Below are positions 1 through 11,323 of a stretch of DNA of 64,000 nt, piece after piece. Made by a program: the position numbers and the translations under genes. This DNA comes from Orobanche coerulescens. Taxonomy: Eukaryota; Streptophyta; Magnoliopsida; Lamiales; Orobanchaceae. Under the pieces are notes generated by a model. The model worked only from the letters and a program-made list of their open reading frames with translations, was not told the origin of the DNA and searched no databases. The DNA lies in assembly GCA_033398695.1 (NCBI GenBank), contig CM065804.1, positions 9,285,001 to 9,349,000 of the forward strand, read 5' to 3'. The stretch's first letter is position 1, and every line of letters starts with the position of its first letter.

Positions 1-3000
1 GATGAATTCAAGGTCACCGATGTTGCATATGTTGAAGGCTTACAGTATAATCTACTTAGTATTAGCCAGTTCTGTGATAAACAGTTCTCGGTGAAGTTCT
101 ATATAGATCGCTGTAGAGTCAAGAACACCCAAACCAAGGAAGTTGTGCTTACAGGAAGCAGATCAGGTAATATGTACATTGCTGACTGGAAGCCTATGAG
201 CTCCTCAATTCCATGTTTTGTTGCCAAAGGCACTGCAGATATTAGCTGGTTATGGCACAAGAGGATGTCTCACGTCAACTTCAAGACGATCAACAAGCTT
301 TCAAGATAGGGTATGGTTAGAGGTTTGCCAGATGTGTCATTCAAGAAGGACAGCGTCTGCGGACCATGCCAGAAAGGCAAGCAAATCAAGTCAACCCTGA
401 AAAGCAAATCCTACATTTCAACCCAAAGAGTGTTGGAAATGCTACACATGGATCTCTACGGTCCTATAGACCCAGTAAGTTTGGGAGGTAAGAAATATTG
501 CATGGTTGTTGTTGATGATTATTCCAGGTATGCTTGGACGATCTTTCTTAGCAAGAAGAAGGAAACAACATCAAGGCTGCCCGAGCTCCTGAGAAAGTTG
601 CAGAATGAAAAAGCATCGAGTATCGTGTGCATTGGTTCCGACAGAGGTACTGAATTTACTAACCGCTTTATAGAACAATACTATTCGGAGAATGGAATAC
701 AGCACGAATACTCAGCTGCCCGTACACCTCAACAAAATGGTGTTGCCGAGCGAAAGAATAGGACGTTGAAAGAAGCAACAAGGACAATGATTGCCGCAAG
801 CAAATTGCCACAGCATTTCTGGGGTGAAGCAACCAATACAGCGTGCTACACTCAAAACCACTGTATCGTCAACAAGCACCACAACAAAACAGCTTATGAG
901 GTATGGAATAACAAAACTCCATTAGTTTCGTATTTTCACATTTTTGGATGCAGGTGTTATGTATTGAACAATGGGAAGGACCAACTTAGAACCTTTGATG
1001 AAAAATCGGATGAAGGAATATTCGTAGGATACTCTTCCGTCAGCAAAGCTTTCAGAATTTTCAATAAAAGGAAGCTGACGATCGAGGAATCAGTTCATGT
1101 AGTGTTCGACGAACCACACCATGACCCTACAGGAGTAGATGACATCACTCAGGACATTCACCATCTATCTATCTTGGATTCACCTACACCCATAGAACCT
1201 GTAGTTGATTTAGAAATCAACCCCGTAGCTGTAAGAATCGATGTGGATGAAGCTGACGCTGTACAAGCTGAAGCTGTACCCGCAGAAACTTTCGATACAG
1301 TACGGGATCCTGAACTAGAACCCGACCGAAGATGGTTGAGAGATCACCCGCAAGAGCTGATCATTGGAAACATTAATGCAGGTGTTTCTACTCGTAGGAG
1401 AATACAGAGTACACAAGGAAATGTACTTTGTGCACAAGAAGAATCTAATGCTGAAGTTTCACAGTTTCCTGAATGGAAATCTCAATCCGAACTTAGGAGA
1501 CTCAATATGTGCACTATCGCTGTATTCTTAGCCCAGTCCGAACCTGTTTCGACCATAGACGCTCTTAACAATTCTCATTGGATAACATCTATGGAAGAAG
1601 AGCTTAACGGTTTCGAAAGAAACAATGTATGGTATCTTGTACCCAGACCGGCACACCAATCGGTTATAGGAATCAAATGGGTATTTCGCAACAAAAAGGA
1701 TCGAAATGGACTTATCATAAGGAATAAATCCAGACTAGTAGCACAAGGCTATTGTCAGGAAGAAGGAATCGACTGTGATGAAACCTTCGCATCTGTAGCG
1801 AGACTAGAAGCCATTAGGATATTTTTAGCCTTTGCCGCCCATAAGAGTGTTATCGTATACCAAATGGACGTCAAGAGTGCTTTCCTGAATGGAGAGCTTG
1901 CAGAAGAAGTTTATGTTGAACAACCACCAGGGTTTGCCAACACAGACGGTATCGATCTAGTTTACAGGCTAAGGAAAGCGCTGTACGGACTTAAACAAGC
2001 CCCTAGAGCATGGTACGAAACCCTGTCCCAGTATCTAACCAACAACGGATTTGAGAAAGGTACTGTGGACAAAACCTTGTTCAAGATACAGGAAGGTGAT
2101 GACCTTCTAATGGTACAAATCTATGTCGATGATATTATTTTTGGTTCAACTAACCTTGCTCTATGTCAAAGGTTCTCACATCTCATGCAAAGTAAATTTG
2201 AAATGAGTATGATGGGGGAACTTAGTTATTTCCTAGGTTTGCAGGTAAAGCAGTTGCCTACAGGTATATTCATCAACCAGGAGAAATACAGCAAGGAGCT
2301 TCTCAACAAATTTGGAATGAACAATTCCAAATCCTCGCCAACCCCCATGAGCACTTCCGTGCAAATTAGTGCTGATGAAGCCGGAAAGCCGTTTGACCAA
2401 TCACTCTATAGGAAGCTCATTGGTTCGCTCCTGTACCTAACGGCTAGCAGGCCCGATATCCAGTTTGCTGTTGGAGTGTGTGCGAGATACCAAGTTGCAC
2501 CTACGGAATCACATTTCAATACAGCTAAACGAATCCTGAAGTACATTAAAGGAACAGTCGATGCAGGACTGTGGTATCCTAAGGAAGGCGGATTTGATTT
2601 AGTTGGATACATCGACTCGGATCTCGGAGGTTGCAAGCTAGATAGGAAGAGTACAAGTGGAACTTGTCACTTTCTTGGACCTAGACTCGTTTCTTGGTTC
2701 AGTAAGAAGCAATTGGCTAACTCTCTTTCCACGGCTGAATCAGAGTACTATGCTGCTGGTAGCTGCTGTATGCAGATCCTTTGGATGCAGCAATAACTGT
2801 CAGATTATGGAATCGATGCTAGAGAGACTCCAATCATGTGTGATAGCACGAGTGCAATTGCAATCACGCACAATCCTGTTCTGCACTCGCGCACTAAACA
2901 TATCAACATGAAGCATCATTTTATAAGGAATCATGTCGAGAACAAGGATGTTCGCCTGGAAAAAGTCCATACAGACATCCAGCTGGCCGACATCTTCACC

Positions 3001-3072
3001 AAGCCTCTCGACACAGCAAGATTCAACATGCTCAGAACAGAATTGGGAATTCTACAGCCAGACTCCCTGTAA
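1..3072 (+). pseudogene. Copia gag-pol polyprotein, partial, two internal stops
   Basis: The reading frame is open from base 1 and runs in one frame to the TAA at 3070. It is broken only by TAG at 307-309 and TAA at 2794-2796. The visible order is as follows: the stretch after protease; the HHCC zinc-binding GAG-pre-integrase segment (WHKRMSH, then VCGPCQKGK); the integrase core (HMDLYGP, SDRGTEF, and [14 protein letters not shown] around the catalytic Glu); reverse transcriptase with IYVDDI at 2122-2133; and RNase H ending in ADIFTKPLD. The integrase motif resembles the SIRE group. The second stop follows a Gln pair in RNase H and is compatible with CAA to TAA. No frameshift was found, so decay is by point mutation. 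Confidence 0.88.
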
Positions 3073-3096
3073 GTAATTTACTGTTTTTACTCAACA

Positions 3097-3320
3097 ATTG
3101 AGGGGGAATGCTGTAAGACCCATGAATACAGTATCCAACATTAATTATCTGTACACTCAGAATCATCAATACAGTACTGTAGCGAACGAACGCATATGAA
3201 TCCTACAGCTTGTGTGTGCAATAATTAAGGGGGAATACTGTAGGACCCATGAATACAGCATTAATCCAAATATTGCTGCACGGAATTTAAAACCTATTAG
3301 TGCCTTTTTAAGGGGGAACG
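3097..3320 (+). promoter_or_regulatory. Three polypurine-tract-like sites between pol and ORF2
   Basis: Purine cores of the form AAGGGGGAA or GAGGGGGAA occur at 3097-3109, 3224-3236 and 3306-3320. The first two are each followed by a nearly identical stretch that includes GACCCATGAATACAG, so this is a direct duplication of about 38 bp. The true 3' polypurine tract is separate, at 7417-7430. Multiplied polypurine tracts downstream of pol have been reported in Sireviruses. Here they may be extra plus-strand primers or relics of rearrangement when ORF2 was acquired. The rest of 3073-3848 is non-coding. Confidence 0.6.
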
Positions 3321-3703
3321 CTGTATCGACACGGAGAATAGCACATGCTATAGTATTTCGATTCAGTATATAATATAATATTATTTCCTTTTAAAATAAT
3401 TTTTGTCCACGTGCCCTGTTTTTATGTCAAACGTCATGTTCATTAAATGCCTTACACGACATCTGGACAACTGAATCTCAAAAGCCGCGATGTTTTTAAA
3501 TTGTTTATTATTTTTAAACCGCCGTTTTAGGCATTTAGGGTATCAACCTATGTCAGAAGTGGGACCCGCCGTATTTTAAAACCTTTTAATAGATTAGCGT
3601 ACCAGTTACACTCAATCCATCTTGACCGTTGATTTCAAAACCGGTTCCCATCCCTTAAAATCTGACCATTCGTACTCTGCAAAACCCTATTTCGCCGCCC
3701 AAG

Positions 3704-3710
3704 TATAAAA
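3704..3710 (+). promoter_or_regulatory. TATA box of a possible internal promoter for ORF2
   Basis: A TATAAAA match followed by GG lies about 140 bp upstream of the ORF2 ATG at 3849. A pyrimidine-rich stretch and a short leader follow it. The position suits a plant core promoter that would make a transcript starting near 3735-3745 and encoding only ORF2. The motif is seen; promoter activity is inferred. Confidence 0.4.
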
Positions 3711-3848
3711 GGACTGTATCTGCCATTAGAGACTCTTTACGCTTTCTGCAATTACAAGAGTTCTCAAGCAAACAGCCTACATATTTTTCTGCATATTCAC
3801 TGCGAATTTCGACTGTTTTCTTCCACCTTTTTTTTTAAGAAAACATCA

Positions 3849-6742
3849 ATGGCTAGTCAATCTTCATCCCCTGTTCTGAAGAAATCCTCCAACATCATTG
3901 ATGGCCGGATCTTCTCCAAACCTGTCATCATCGAGCGTACTCTCTCGGAAACCAACGACTCAGAACCGATGGAGTATATCATTACTCGTCTTGAACAACA
4001 AGGTCTCTATCGCTTCGGGAGCAAAACCGCCGACAAATACGAAGCCCATCTGGTTGAGGAATTCTACCTCAACGCCGCCGTCCATTTTCTGTCTCTAGCC
4101 CAGGGAGGACATGTTGCTGACATCACTGCAACAGTCAAGGGAGTGGAAATCTGCATCGATCGCGATCTACTCCAGAGAATCTACAGGCTGCCCGCCGATG
4201 GCCTGACCATGGACCAACTTGAGACGTTCGGGTCTCAAGAGCTTATTACCAAGTTTTATGGACTATTTACAGGGTCCAAAGTGGTTGATATGGTGACAAC
4301 CACTTGTCACAAGAAAAATTTTCTTCTTCATTTCGTTTATCTTCATGACTTTTGCTCCAGGATCATTGAAAACCGAACCGGTGCGTTCGAGATGTGCACG
4401 AATTTAAGGTTCAGGATGATGGTAGCTATTTTGACCTGTGAAAAGGTCAATTGGTGCCAAATCATTCTGAAACGTCTTCAAGAAGAGGTGTGCAAACCTG
4501 CCACCCAAAAGAAATCCTTTGGTTTAATGCTGAACTACATTTTGACAAAGTGCGGACTGACGCAATCCGCCGATGCAAAGAAAAACAGCTCGAGGATATA
4601 CTTAGGAGGTGTCAAACCCACTGCGTATAACCAGAGCACCATGCAAGCCAACCACCCGAGAATCTGGCACATGCCTATTTCTGCCAACCCAAGAGATGAA
4701 ACCGTGAAGGTGCCAGAAATGGAATCTTCAAAGAAGAAGCGCAAGCGATCTCACAGCAAGAAACACTCTGCTGGTGAGAAGTCCAAAAAGAGACTCAGGA
4801 GGCTCTCAAAAATCAAAGCCAAGCACTCCAAGGATGTCTCCCCCGTGGCGCAACCCACTGATGAAGAACCCCAGGGCCCAACCCCTGTGGAAGAGGTGTC
4901 TCCTACTGTCTCGACAGTAGATCCCGAGCCTTTGGCGGCTACGACGGATATAGAGACATCTGCCAACGCTCAAGACTTTAGCGAGTCGGCTGCCCATTCG
5001 GAGCCAAAAGCTACTTCTCCTCTACGGGATCCCACACCCGTGCAGGATCCAATTTCCTTCGGGGCACCATCCCCTGCAAGGAGTCCATCTTCCGTACAGG
5101 ATCCCATACATCTGGAATCCTCAACAGCGTCTCCAGGCGTTATTCGAAGTCCCTCCCGACTCGATCATAAATCAAACACTTCTTTGATTCAAATCGAACA
5201 CGCGTACGAAAGATTCCTGCAATGGAAAGGCTATAGGCTAGCTCCGTACGACACTGCATAACTGGAGCGAATGGAGCCACGAAGAGATTTGTCTCCGAAA
5301 TGTGAGACTCAATCGAAATTGAGGCCCCGCCGATGGGACAACGCCTCTTGCAAAGATCTAATTGAAAGCCACCTGCTGCACAAATCTGACGCCAGAAGAA
5401 AAGGAAAGAAGAAGTCAGAGGATTCTCCCATTAATCCAAAAGATGACGACGATCATGACTCAGACGACGACGACGATGCTCTACAAGCAGGTCTGAGAAT
5501 GAGCCGTGAAGAGGCCGAAGCTCGAGACTCCTCTCCACCCAGAAATGACGAAGGGCCTTCAACCCAAGCCAATCCCCCTTCGCCACAGCCCGAGAACATT
5601 CCCGAACAGGAGGAATCAGTCCCTCCAGTCGAGGAAGTTCAAGAAATTTTGGAACAGGCACCCGAGCCTGCTGCGACCCAAGAAGCTATTCCTGAAAGCC
5701 AATAGGAGGATTCAATCCCTCCTGCATCCAAATCTGCCGAAGAACCTTCGCCACAGGAAGCTTCTCCACCAGCTGTCGCCGAACCACAGGAAGCTGCTCC
5801 CGCCCCTTCAACAATGGAATCCGAGGACGGTACCGAACCTGAGGATGTCCAACTTACTTCACGTCCATCCGTGAATGTAAGAAGGTTGAGCAGCTGCAGA
5901 CTTTCCAACAGAACTCTCCGATCTCTGCTGCACGAAAAGAGCGCCTGCGAGCTCTTGGCCTTCAGACTGTATTTATCCAAGATGCAGTAAACGCTCTATC
6001 TTCCGTCGAAAAGGCACTGAATTGGATGCACACGTCTGCCGTAGAAGAAATGACCACTCTTCAACACGAAGTATCTCGAGTTGTCGACGCATTCATCCTT
6101 TTGCCAGAAGTTTTCAAGCAAGCCTTGAAGATCATGGAAGATAAGCAGGAGCAACTGCTGAAGGAGGAATGTTCAAAGACAAGAATTGCTGAAGCCAAGA
6201 CCGCCTGTGCAATGATTGAGAACAGCTCTCAACTGCGTGCTCACGACAAATGCATTAAAGATATGTCGCAGACTCTTTCCTCCCTTGTTGAAAGAATAAC
6301 CAGCATCGAGACCAAACAGGACGCCGCTCTTGCAATCCTGCAAAGTCTTGATGAAGCCAAAAAGGGGGAAGAGGCACGAGAAGCTGCAAGGAGAATAAGG
6401 CTGCAACAAGAAAGGGAATTTGAGGCTACTCAGAACAGTATCACTGCCGAATTGAACAAGCTAGCACCTCAATCCCAAAGTTTTAAAATTTCAGGCTCCA
6501 GACCGGAATTCCATGATCCCAATGTCCCTTGGCAAACTCTTATTCAAAGACCTTCGGAAATTCGTCTGCCGACCAACCGCAACCCAACTGCCGACGAAGT
6601 GAAGCTCTGGAGGAAGAATGAACTGATGAGATATTTTGTCAGACTCATCAGGGAATCCGCCATCTTCAAGAATTATAAAACGTTAGCGGAAGCGGCAGAT
6701 AAGTTTTCAAAGATGCTAGAAGAAGGTAAACTCCCTCTCTAA
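3849..6742 (+). pseudogene. Sirevirus ORF2 (envelope-like position), broken
   Basis: This is a second ORF of about 960 codons downstream of pol. It opens at ATG 3849, has stops at 5259-5261 (TAA) and 5703-5705 (TAG), and needs a frameshift near 5868 to rejoin the frame ending at 6742. The first ~260 residues look globular and resemble the retroelement-associated plant domain often labelled 'putative plant transposon protein'. A strongly basic, NLS-like block (KKKRKR, KKRLRR) lies around residues 295-330. It is followed by a Pro/Ser/Glu-rich low-complexity region with an Asp run, then a C-terminal region likely to form coiled coil. I saw no convincing signal peptide or membrane segment, so 'envelope-like' describes position only. 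The function is unknown. Confidence 0.7.
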
Positions 6743-7416
6743 ATCGAAATGAAATCAAAACATAGAAGAGGAGATCGGGTTACCCATCCAGAAGATTGGA
6801 TACTTGCCTTTGATCGTTCATATGAAGGAAGAGCGATTTACCAAGATCGAGGCAATGATTCACTTCAAAACTGGTGGCGCGGCACCGAGAATGAACAAGG
6901 AAAAAGACCATGGAGGCATGCGGATTATAGATGAAGAGCTGAAATTTATGTATATTATTTTTGTTTTTGTAATTTCTATTCGAAACAGCAAACTTTGTAC
7001 TCAATCATTTTGAATATCAATAAAAACCGTTTGTTTGTCTTGAAAGATTACAACTCGTAATCTACTGTGTTTATGTATGATTACTTAAAATTGTTTGATA
7101 GGAATCTCAAGTTAGATAAACTTGATTGAAAAATAAGCTGTACGAACTAGTCTACGAACAGTTCATAATTTCAGTTGTAAACTTAGAATACATTGTAAGA
7201 TTGTGCCTGCGCACCAATCATAGGCTTAAGTTGTAAACTGTATCGAACGTGCCTGCGAGCAGTTCATTATTGTAGACTAAGTCACTAAGTCAGACCTTTT
7301 GACAAAAGACCAAGAAATCTGCCAGAAGTCATCAAAGAAGGAATGCTTCATGAAGAAGGTTTTGGCATCATCAAGAAGACTCGAAGAGTTAAGTAAGAAG
7401 GTCTTGGCAAATTGTC
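6743..7416 (+). other. Non-coding 3' region of the SIRE element
   Basis: This is the stretch between ORF2 and the 3' polypurine tract. It has short chance ORFs, an AATAAAA-like sequence near 7017-7023 and repeated CTGTATCGAA-type words that recur in the LTR. No gene is recognised. Confidence 0.5.
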
Positions 7417-7430
7417 AAAAAGGGGGAAAT
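7417..7430 (+). promoter_or_regulatory. 3' polypurine tract of the SIRE element
   Basis: AAAAAGGGGGAAAT lies directly before the TGTTAGG that opens the 3' LTR. This is the expected plus-strand primer position. Confidence 0.8.
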
Positions 7431-8585
7431 TGTTAGGAAAAACAAACACCCTGTATCGAAACAGCCGAGGATACTCGAATTCCTGTATCGAATGTTATTT
7501 AGAGGTTTTGACATATATGCCAATCCGAATACAGTAAGGAAAATGTATCGAAGCTTTGAGGCTTTATCCGGTATCGAAGAACTGCCTCGAATCAGCATAA
7601 AGTAAAGCTCGTCAGTACAGCAAGTAGTCTTGTAAAAAGACCAAGTATGGAAAACTGTCTCGATGCTCAAAATACAGTCATCTTCCATACAGTTCACAAA
7701 AGGACAAGAAGGAACACAAGTCAAGTCCCATTGAACAAAGAAGTATTTAAATACTCAAGGATAAAGTATTTAAATACTGCCAGTCTTCAGATCTTCAGAA
7801 TCCCGCAAAATCCGGATCATGTCTTAATCCCGTTGGAACGCAATCTTATTCAAACGGATACATCTCAACGGATACTTTATTCAGAGACTATATATATCCT
7901 ATGAAGACATTGAAGATCAGTTACCCAAGTAACCTAATACTCAAGCTATCAAAATTATCATCAGAGCAAACATATCTCCAAAGCATACTGCTATTAAGAA
8001 CGAAAGAGATATACAGTGCTCAACATCAAGAACAGCCATCATCAGCTCAAGAACTTGATATTCAAAGCTGCTGTTCTTACCTGGTTACCTACCTTTTACC
8101 TCTGTGTAAAACCGAGCTCTGTGTGAACTCAACAAGTTATTCTAACCTGTGTGGGACGAATAAGGACGAAGCTTTGGAACTGTGTGTGAAGAAGCTAGTC
8201 AAGAAGAAAGCTTTAACCAATCTGTGTGAACGGTTGAAAGTGACATTCTTTGTATCAATCTGTGTGAACGATACAAGGATAGGTTTGTTTATAATTACGT
8301 AGTTGTGTACGCAGTAATTATAATAAACTTCTTACTCCTGTGTGGAGGACCAGTGGATGTAGAGGGGTTTACCTCGAACCACTTAAATTACTGTGTTATT
8401 TACCTTCAGCTTTTACTGTTTTAAAATAACTGTGATATATTAAGTATACACCATACACTTAGTTGCTGTATCCATAGCAACCTACTGTATCCAAGACTTC
8501 CGCTACGCACTCAGATTTAGATTCCATACAGTTTGTTGTTTAAACTATTTTCCAAACTGTATCCAGTATACTTAAGTGACCAACA
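7431..8585 (+). repeat. 3' LTR of the SIRE element (about 1.16 kb)
   Basis: The LTR starts TGTTAGGA right after the polypurine tract and is placed to end at CCAACA (8585), giving TG...CA ends. A TATA run lies at 7889-7897 and an AATAAA signal at 8322-8327. Downstream of the TATA box there are about seven or eight copies of CTGTGTG(A/G) between 8102 and 8395. The 5' partner is outside the window, so the right boundary is inferred from the ends and from gypsy-type sequence resuming after it. Confidence 0.65.
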
Positions 8586-9041
8586 TTCATGAACATCCTC
8601 GAACTCGAATGCAACATACTATTCTAATCAACGATCAATCCTCACAACCTATTGTAATAATCGATAAACCATAATGTGATAACAATCAACAACCGACATA
8701 ACCAATCAACAAAACCAACGGTTCCACAATATCTCGATTAAAATAGTCTGAACAATCCAACTCCAACACTTATGAATTCATAACCACAATATGATTTACG
8801 TGCGCTGTCTGTTGACTTAGCGGACGTTAGTCACATTACGTAGCGTGCACTAACGTCATGCAGTTGCATGTATTATAGGTACCGATAAACACCTTGGGAT
8901 TACGAATACGAATGTAAAGGAAATCATACTCCAAGATTAATCATAACCTTTCCAAATTCAATCTCATCATGATGATCCATATCTTATCAAGAACATACGA
9001 AATCGACCACTATAATCAACATAATATTAGTTCTAATCATC
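8586..9041 (-). repeat. Old Ty3/gypsy relic, piece 1
   Basis: This AT-rich non-coding sequence resembles 31.98-32.15 kb (for example the shared word CAGTCTGAACAATCCAACTC, with small changes). It continues after the element at 9042-11323. It therefore belongs to an older gypsy-type element that hosts the SIRE, inverted-arm and Tekay insertions. A small group of CGTGCGCT/TAGCGTGCAC words lies near 8800-8860. There is no coding content. Confidence 0.5.
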
Positions 9042-10065
9042 TGTTACGCGTATTTTTATGCACTTATTTATCATTATTTTATGTCCATCTTGAGCCTAAC
9101 TCAGCATAAATGAGCGTTTGATGCACTATCTTTTTATGTTTGGCAGGAAATTGGAGTCCGGAAGCTCGAACGATGAAAACGAGCGAAAACGGCAAATTTT
9201 GGCCTGGGGCCGCGGCACGAACCAAGTGAGCCGCGGCACACGAATGCAACCAGCAAATGCCGAACCAACTATACTGTGATCCGTGGCACAAGGAGAGTGA
9301 CCCGCGGACCAGGAAGAAAAAAAGGACGCCCAGGCATCTCGCTGAGCAGTAGGGGCCGCGGCACAGATTAAGTGAGTCGCGGCCCACCGGGCGGTTTTGC
9401 TGAATATTCCGCGTTCCTGGACCGTTTTTGGAGCCTATTCCCAACCTAATTCACGGACGCGTTTTGGAAGATGAGGACGGCTATAAATAAGCAATGAAGG
9501 TCAGAAAAAGGGCATCATCGATCAGAGGAAGAGCGGAGACACCAAAGGAACTAGTGGAAGAGATTTGTGGGCGACGACAAGACCACGGATCCCTACGGTT
9601 TTTCTTAATTTTTCCGCATCTTAGTGTTTAGATCTGTTCGAGTAGGATTGTGATTGTAGCCGATTACATGACGGTTTGATTTATTTATTATTATTTTAAT
9701 TCATTCGTTATTCTATTGAATTGGATTCTTCTTACTGTTCTTAATGTTTTTTAATTGTCTGGCCAACATTTGAATTGTTTTGAATGTCTTTATGGATTCG
9801 GGAGATGAAATTTAGGCATAGTTCTTGTGAGACGAATCATAATTTTCGTGAGATAGGAATATACTCATGGGAATTGTGAAGCCTATTTATTGTGGGAATT
9901 CTTGAACTGTTTTAGCTATTAATTATCTAATTCGAATAGGGATATATCGAGTTAATAATTCGTAGTATTTTCTATCGACCTTGGGAAAGGCTTTAGAATA
10001 ATTTAGGAATTCCTGGCTTACAATCAATTGAATAAAAGTGAATTGAATTGAATAAAAATCATTCC
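9042..10065 (+). repeat. Left arm of the inverted-LTR element
   Basis: The arm reads inward on the plus strand. A cluster of GCCGCGGCAC-like words lies at 9210-9400, TATAAATA at 9482-9489, and then an AT-rich region ending ATCATTCC. The cluster's chance ORF on the minus strand (9079-9444) is not a gene. Confidence 0.8.
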
Positions 10066-10300
10066 CTCACACTATGCCGCAAGTGCACGATGTCAACAAG
10101 TAATAAAGTGATAAGTAAGAGATCGTTCCCTCGAGGACTGATTTCACTAAGTACCAAAATATAGTCAACTCGTAATTTTATTTGAAGAACAATTATATAG
10201 AATTTATTTCTAAACTAATTGCAGAAAAATAATTAGAAGATAATAAAAATAATAACTAATAATAAGGGTGTAGGATTATGATTTTCACCTCAAACAATCA
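10066..10300. other. Loop between the inverted arms
   Basis: This is 235 bp of unique, AT-rich sequence without an ORF. Transcription from either arm's TATA box would cross the loop and the opposite arm and fold into a hairpin of about 1 kb. Confidence 0.6.
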
Positions 10301-11323
10301 GGAATGATTTTTATTCAATTCAATTTACTTTTATTCAATTGATTGTAAGCCAGGAATTCCTAAATTATTCTAAAGCCTTTCCCAAGGTCGATAGAAAATA
10401 CTACGAATTATTAACTCGATATATCCCTATTCGAATTAGATAATTAATAGCTAAAACAGTTCAAGAATTCCCACAATAAATAGGCTTCACAATTCCCATG
10501 AGTATATTCGTATGTAACGAAAATTATGATTCGTCTCACAAGAACTATGCCTAAATTTCATCTCCCGAATCCATAAAGACATTCAAAACAATTCAAATGT
10601 TGGCCAGATAATTAGAAAGCATTAAGAACAGTAAGAAGAATCCAATTCAATAGAATAACGAATGAATTGAAATAATAATAAATAAATCAAACCGTCATGT
10701 AATCTGCTACAATCACAATCCTACTCGAACAGATCTAGAAACTAAGATGCGGAAAATTAAGAAAAACCGTAGGGATCCGTGGTGTTGTCGTCGCCCACAA
10801 ATCTCTTCCACTAGTTCCTTTGGTGTCTCCGCTCTTCCTCTGATCGATGATTCCCTTTTTCTGACCTTCACTGCTTATTTATAGCCGTCCTCAGCTTCCA
10901 AAACGCGTCCGGGAATTAGGTTGGGAATAGGCTCCAAAAACGGCCCAGGAACGCGGAATATTCAGCAAAACCGCCCGGTGGGCCGCGGCTCACTTAATCT
11001 GTGCCGCGGCCCCTACTGCTCAGCGAGATACCTGGGCGTCTTTTTTTATTCCTGGGCCGCGGCTCACTCTCCTTGTGCCGCGGCTCACAGTACAGTTCGC
11101 TCGGTGCCTTTGTGTGCCGTGCGCGTGCCGCGGCTCACTCTCCTTGTGTCGTGGCCCCTGGCCAAAAATAGCCGTTTTTGCCTGTTTTTCGTCGTTCGAG
11201 CTTCCTGACTCCAATTTCCTGCAAAACATAAAAGAATAGTGCATTAAAAGCTCATTTATGCAAATTTAGGCTCAAAATGGATATACAATAATGATAAATA
11301 AGCACATAAAAATACGCCTAACA
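10301..11323 (-). repeat. Right arm of the inverted-LTR element
   Basis: This is the reverse complement of the left arm, with scattered substitutions and small indels. Its TATA box is at 10876-10883 on the minus strand and its GCCGCGGC cluster at 10975-11160. The chance plus-strand ORF at 10921-11208 mirrors the one in the left arm and confirms the inversion. Confidence 0.8.

Larger units (their letters stand above)
1..8585 (+). mobile_element. Sirevirus (SIRE)-type Ty1/copia retrotransposon, 5' end outside window
   Basis: Order on the plus strand is end of protease, GAG-pre-integrase, integrase, reverse transcriptase, RNase H, a spacer with repeated polypurine tracts, a second long ORF, a 3' polypurine tract and a 3' LTR. 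In plants, copia order (integrase before RT) plus an extra ORF between pol and the 3' LTR is typical of the Sirevirus lineage. The 5' LTR, primer site, gag and most of protease lie left of base 1, so the TSD cannot be checked. Both ORFs carry premature stops, so the copy is dead. It lies in the old gypsy-type sequence that resumes at 8586. Confidence 0.85.
9042..11323. mobile_element. Inverted-LTR (foldback-like) element with 5-bp TSD
   Basis: The element is 2.28 kb and consists of two near-identical inverted arms (9042-10065 and 10301-11323) around a 235-bp loop. It begins TGTTACGCG, ends CGCCTAACA, and is flanked by a perfect 5-bp duplication TCATC (9037-9041 and 11324-11328). TG...CA ends and a 5-bp TSD are signatures of retroelement integrase rather than of Mutator or hAT transposases. 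Each arm has a GC-rich motif cluster and, inward of it, a TATA box, so each arm resembles the U3-to-R part of an LTR facing inward. No ORF of substance is present. Autointegration or template switching by a retroelement could produce such a structure. A DNA foldback element is the alternative. Confidence 0.8.

Noticed and set aside
3849..6742. True envelope protein with signal peptide and membrane anchor
   Set aside because: No convincing hydrophobic segments were seen. The protein is basic and charged with an NLS-like block.
9079..9444. 121-codon ORF, repeated in the right arm at 10921-11208
   Set aside because: It comes from the GCCGCGGC cluster in the inverted arms. There is no domain, and the reading frame is not kept to the same end in the second arm.
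9042..11323. DNA transposon with long terminal inverted repeats
   Set aside because: The 5-bp TSD and TG...CA ends fit retroelement integrase better; Mutator-type foldback elements usually leave about 9 bp. It is kept only as an alternative.
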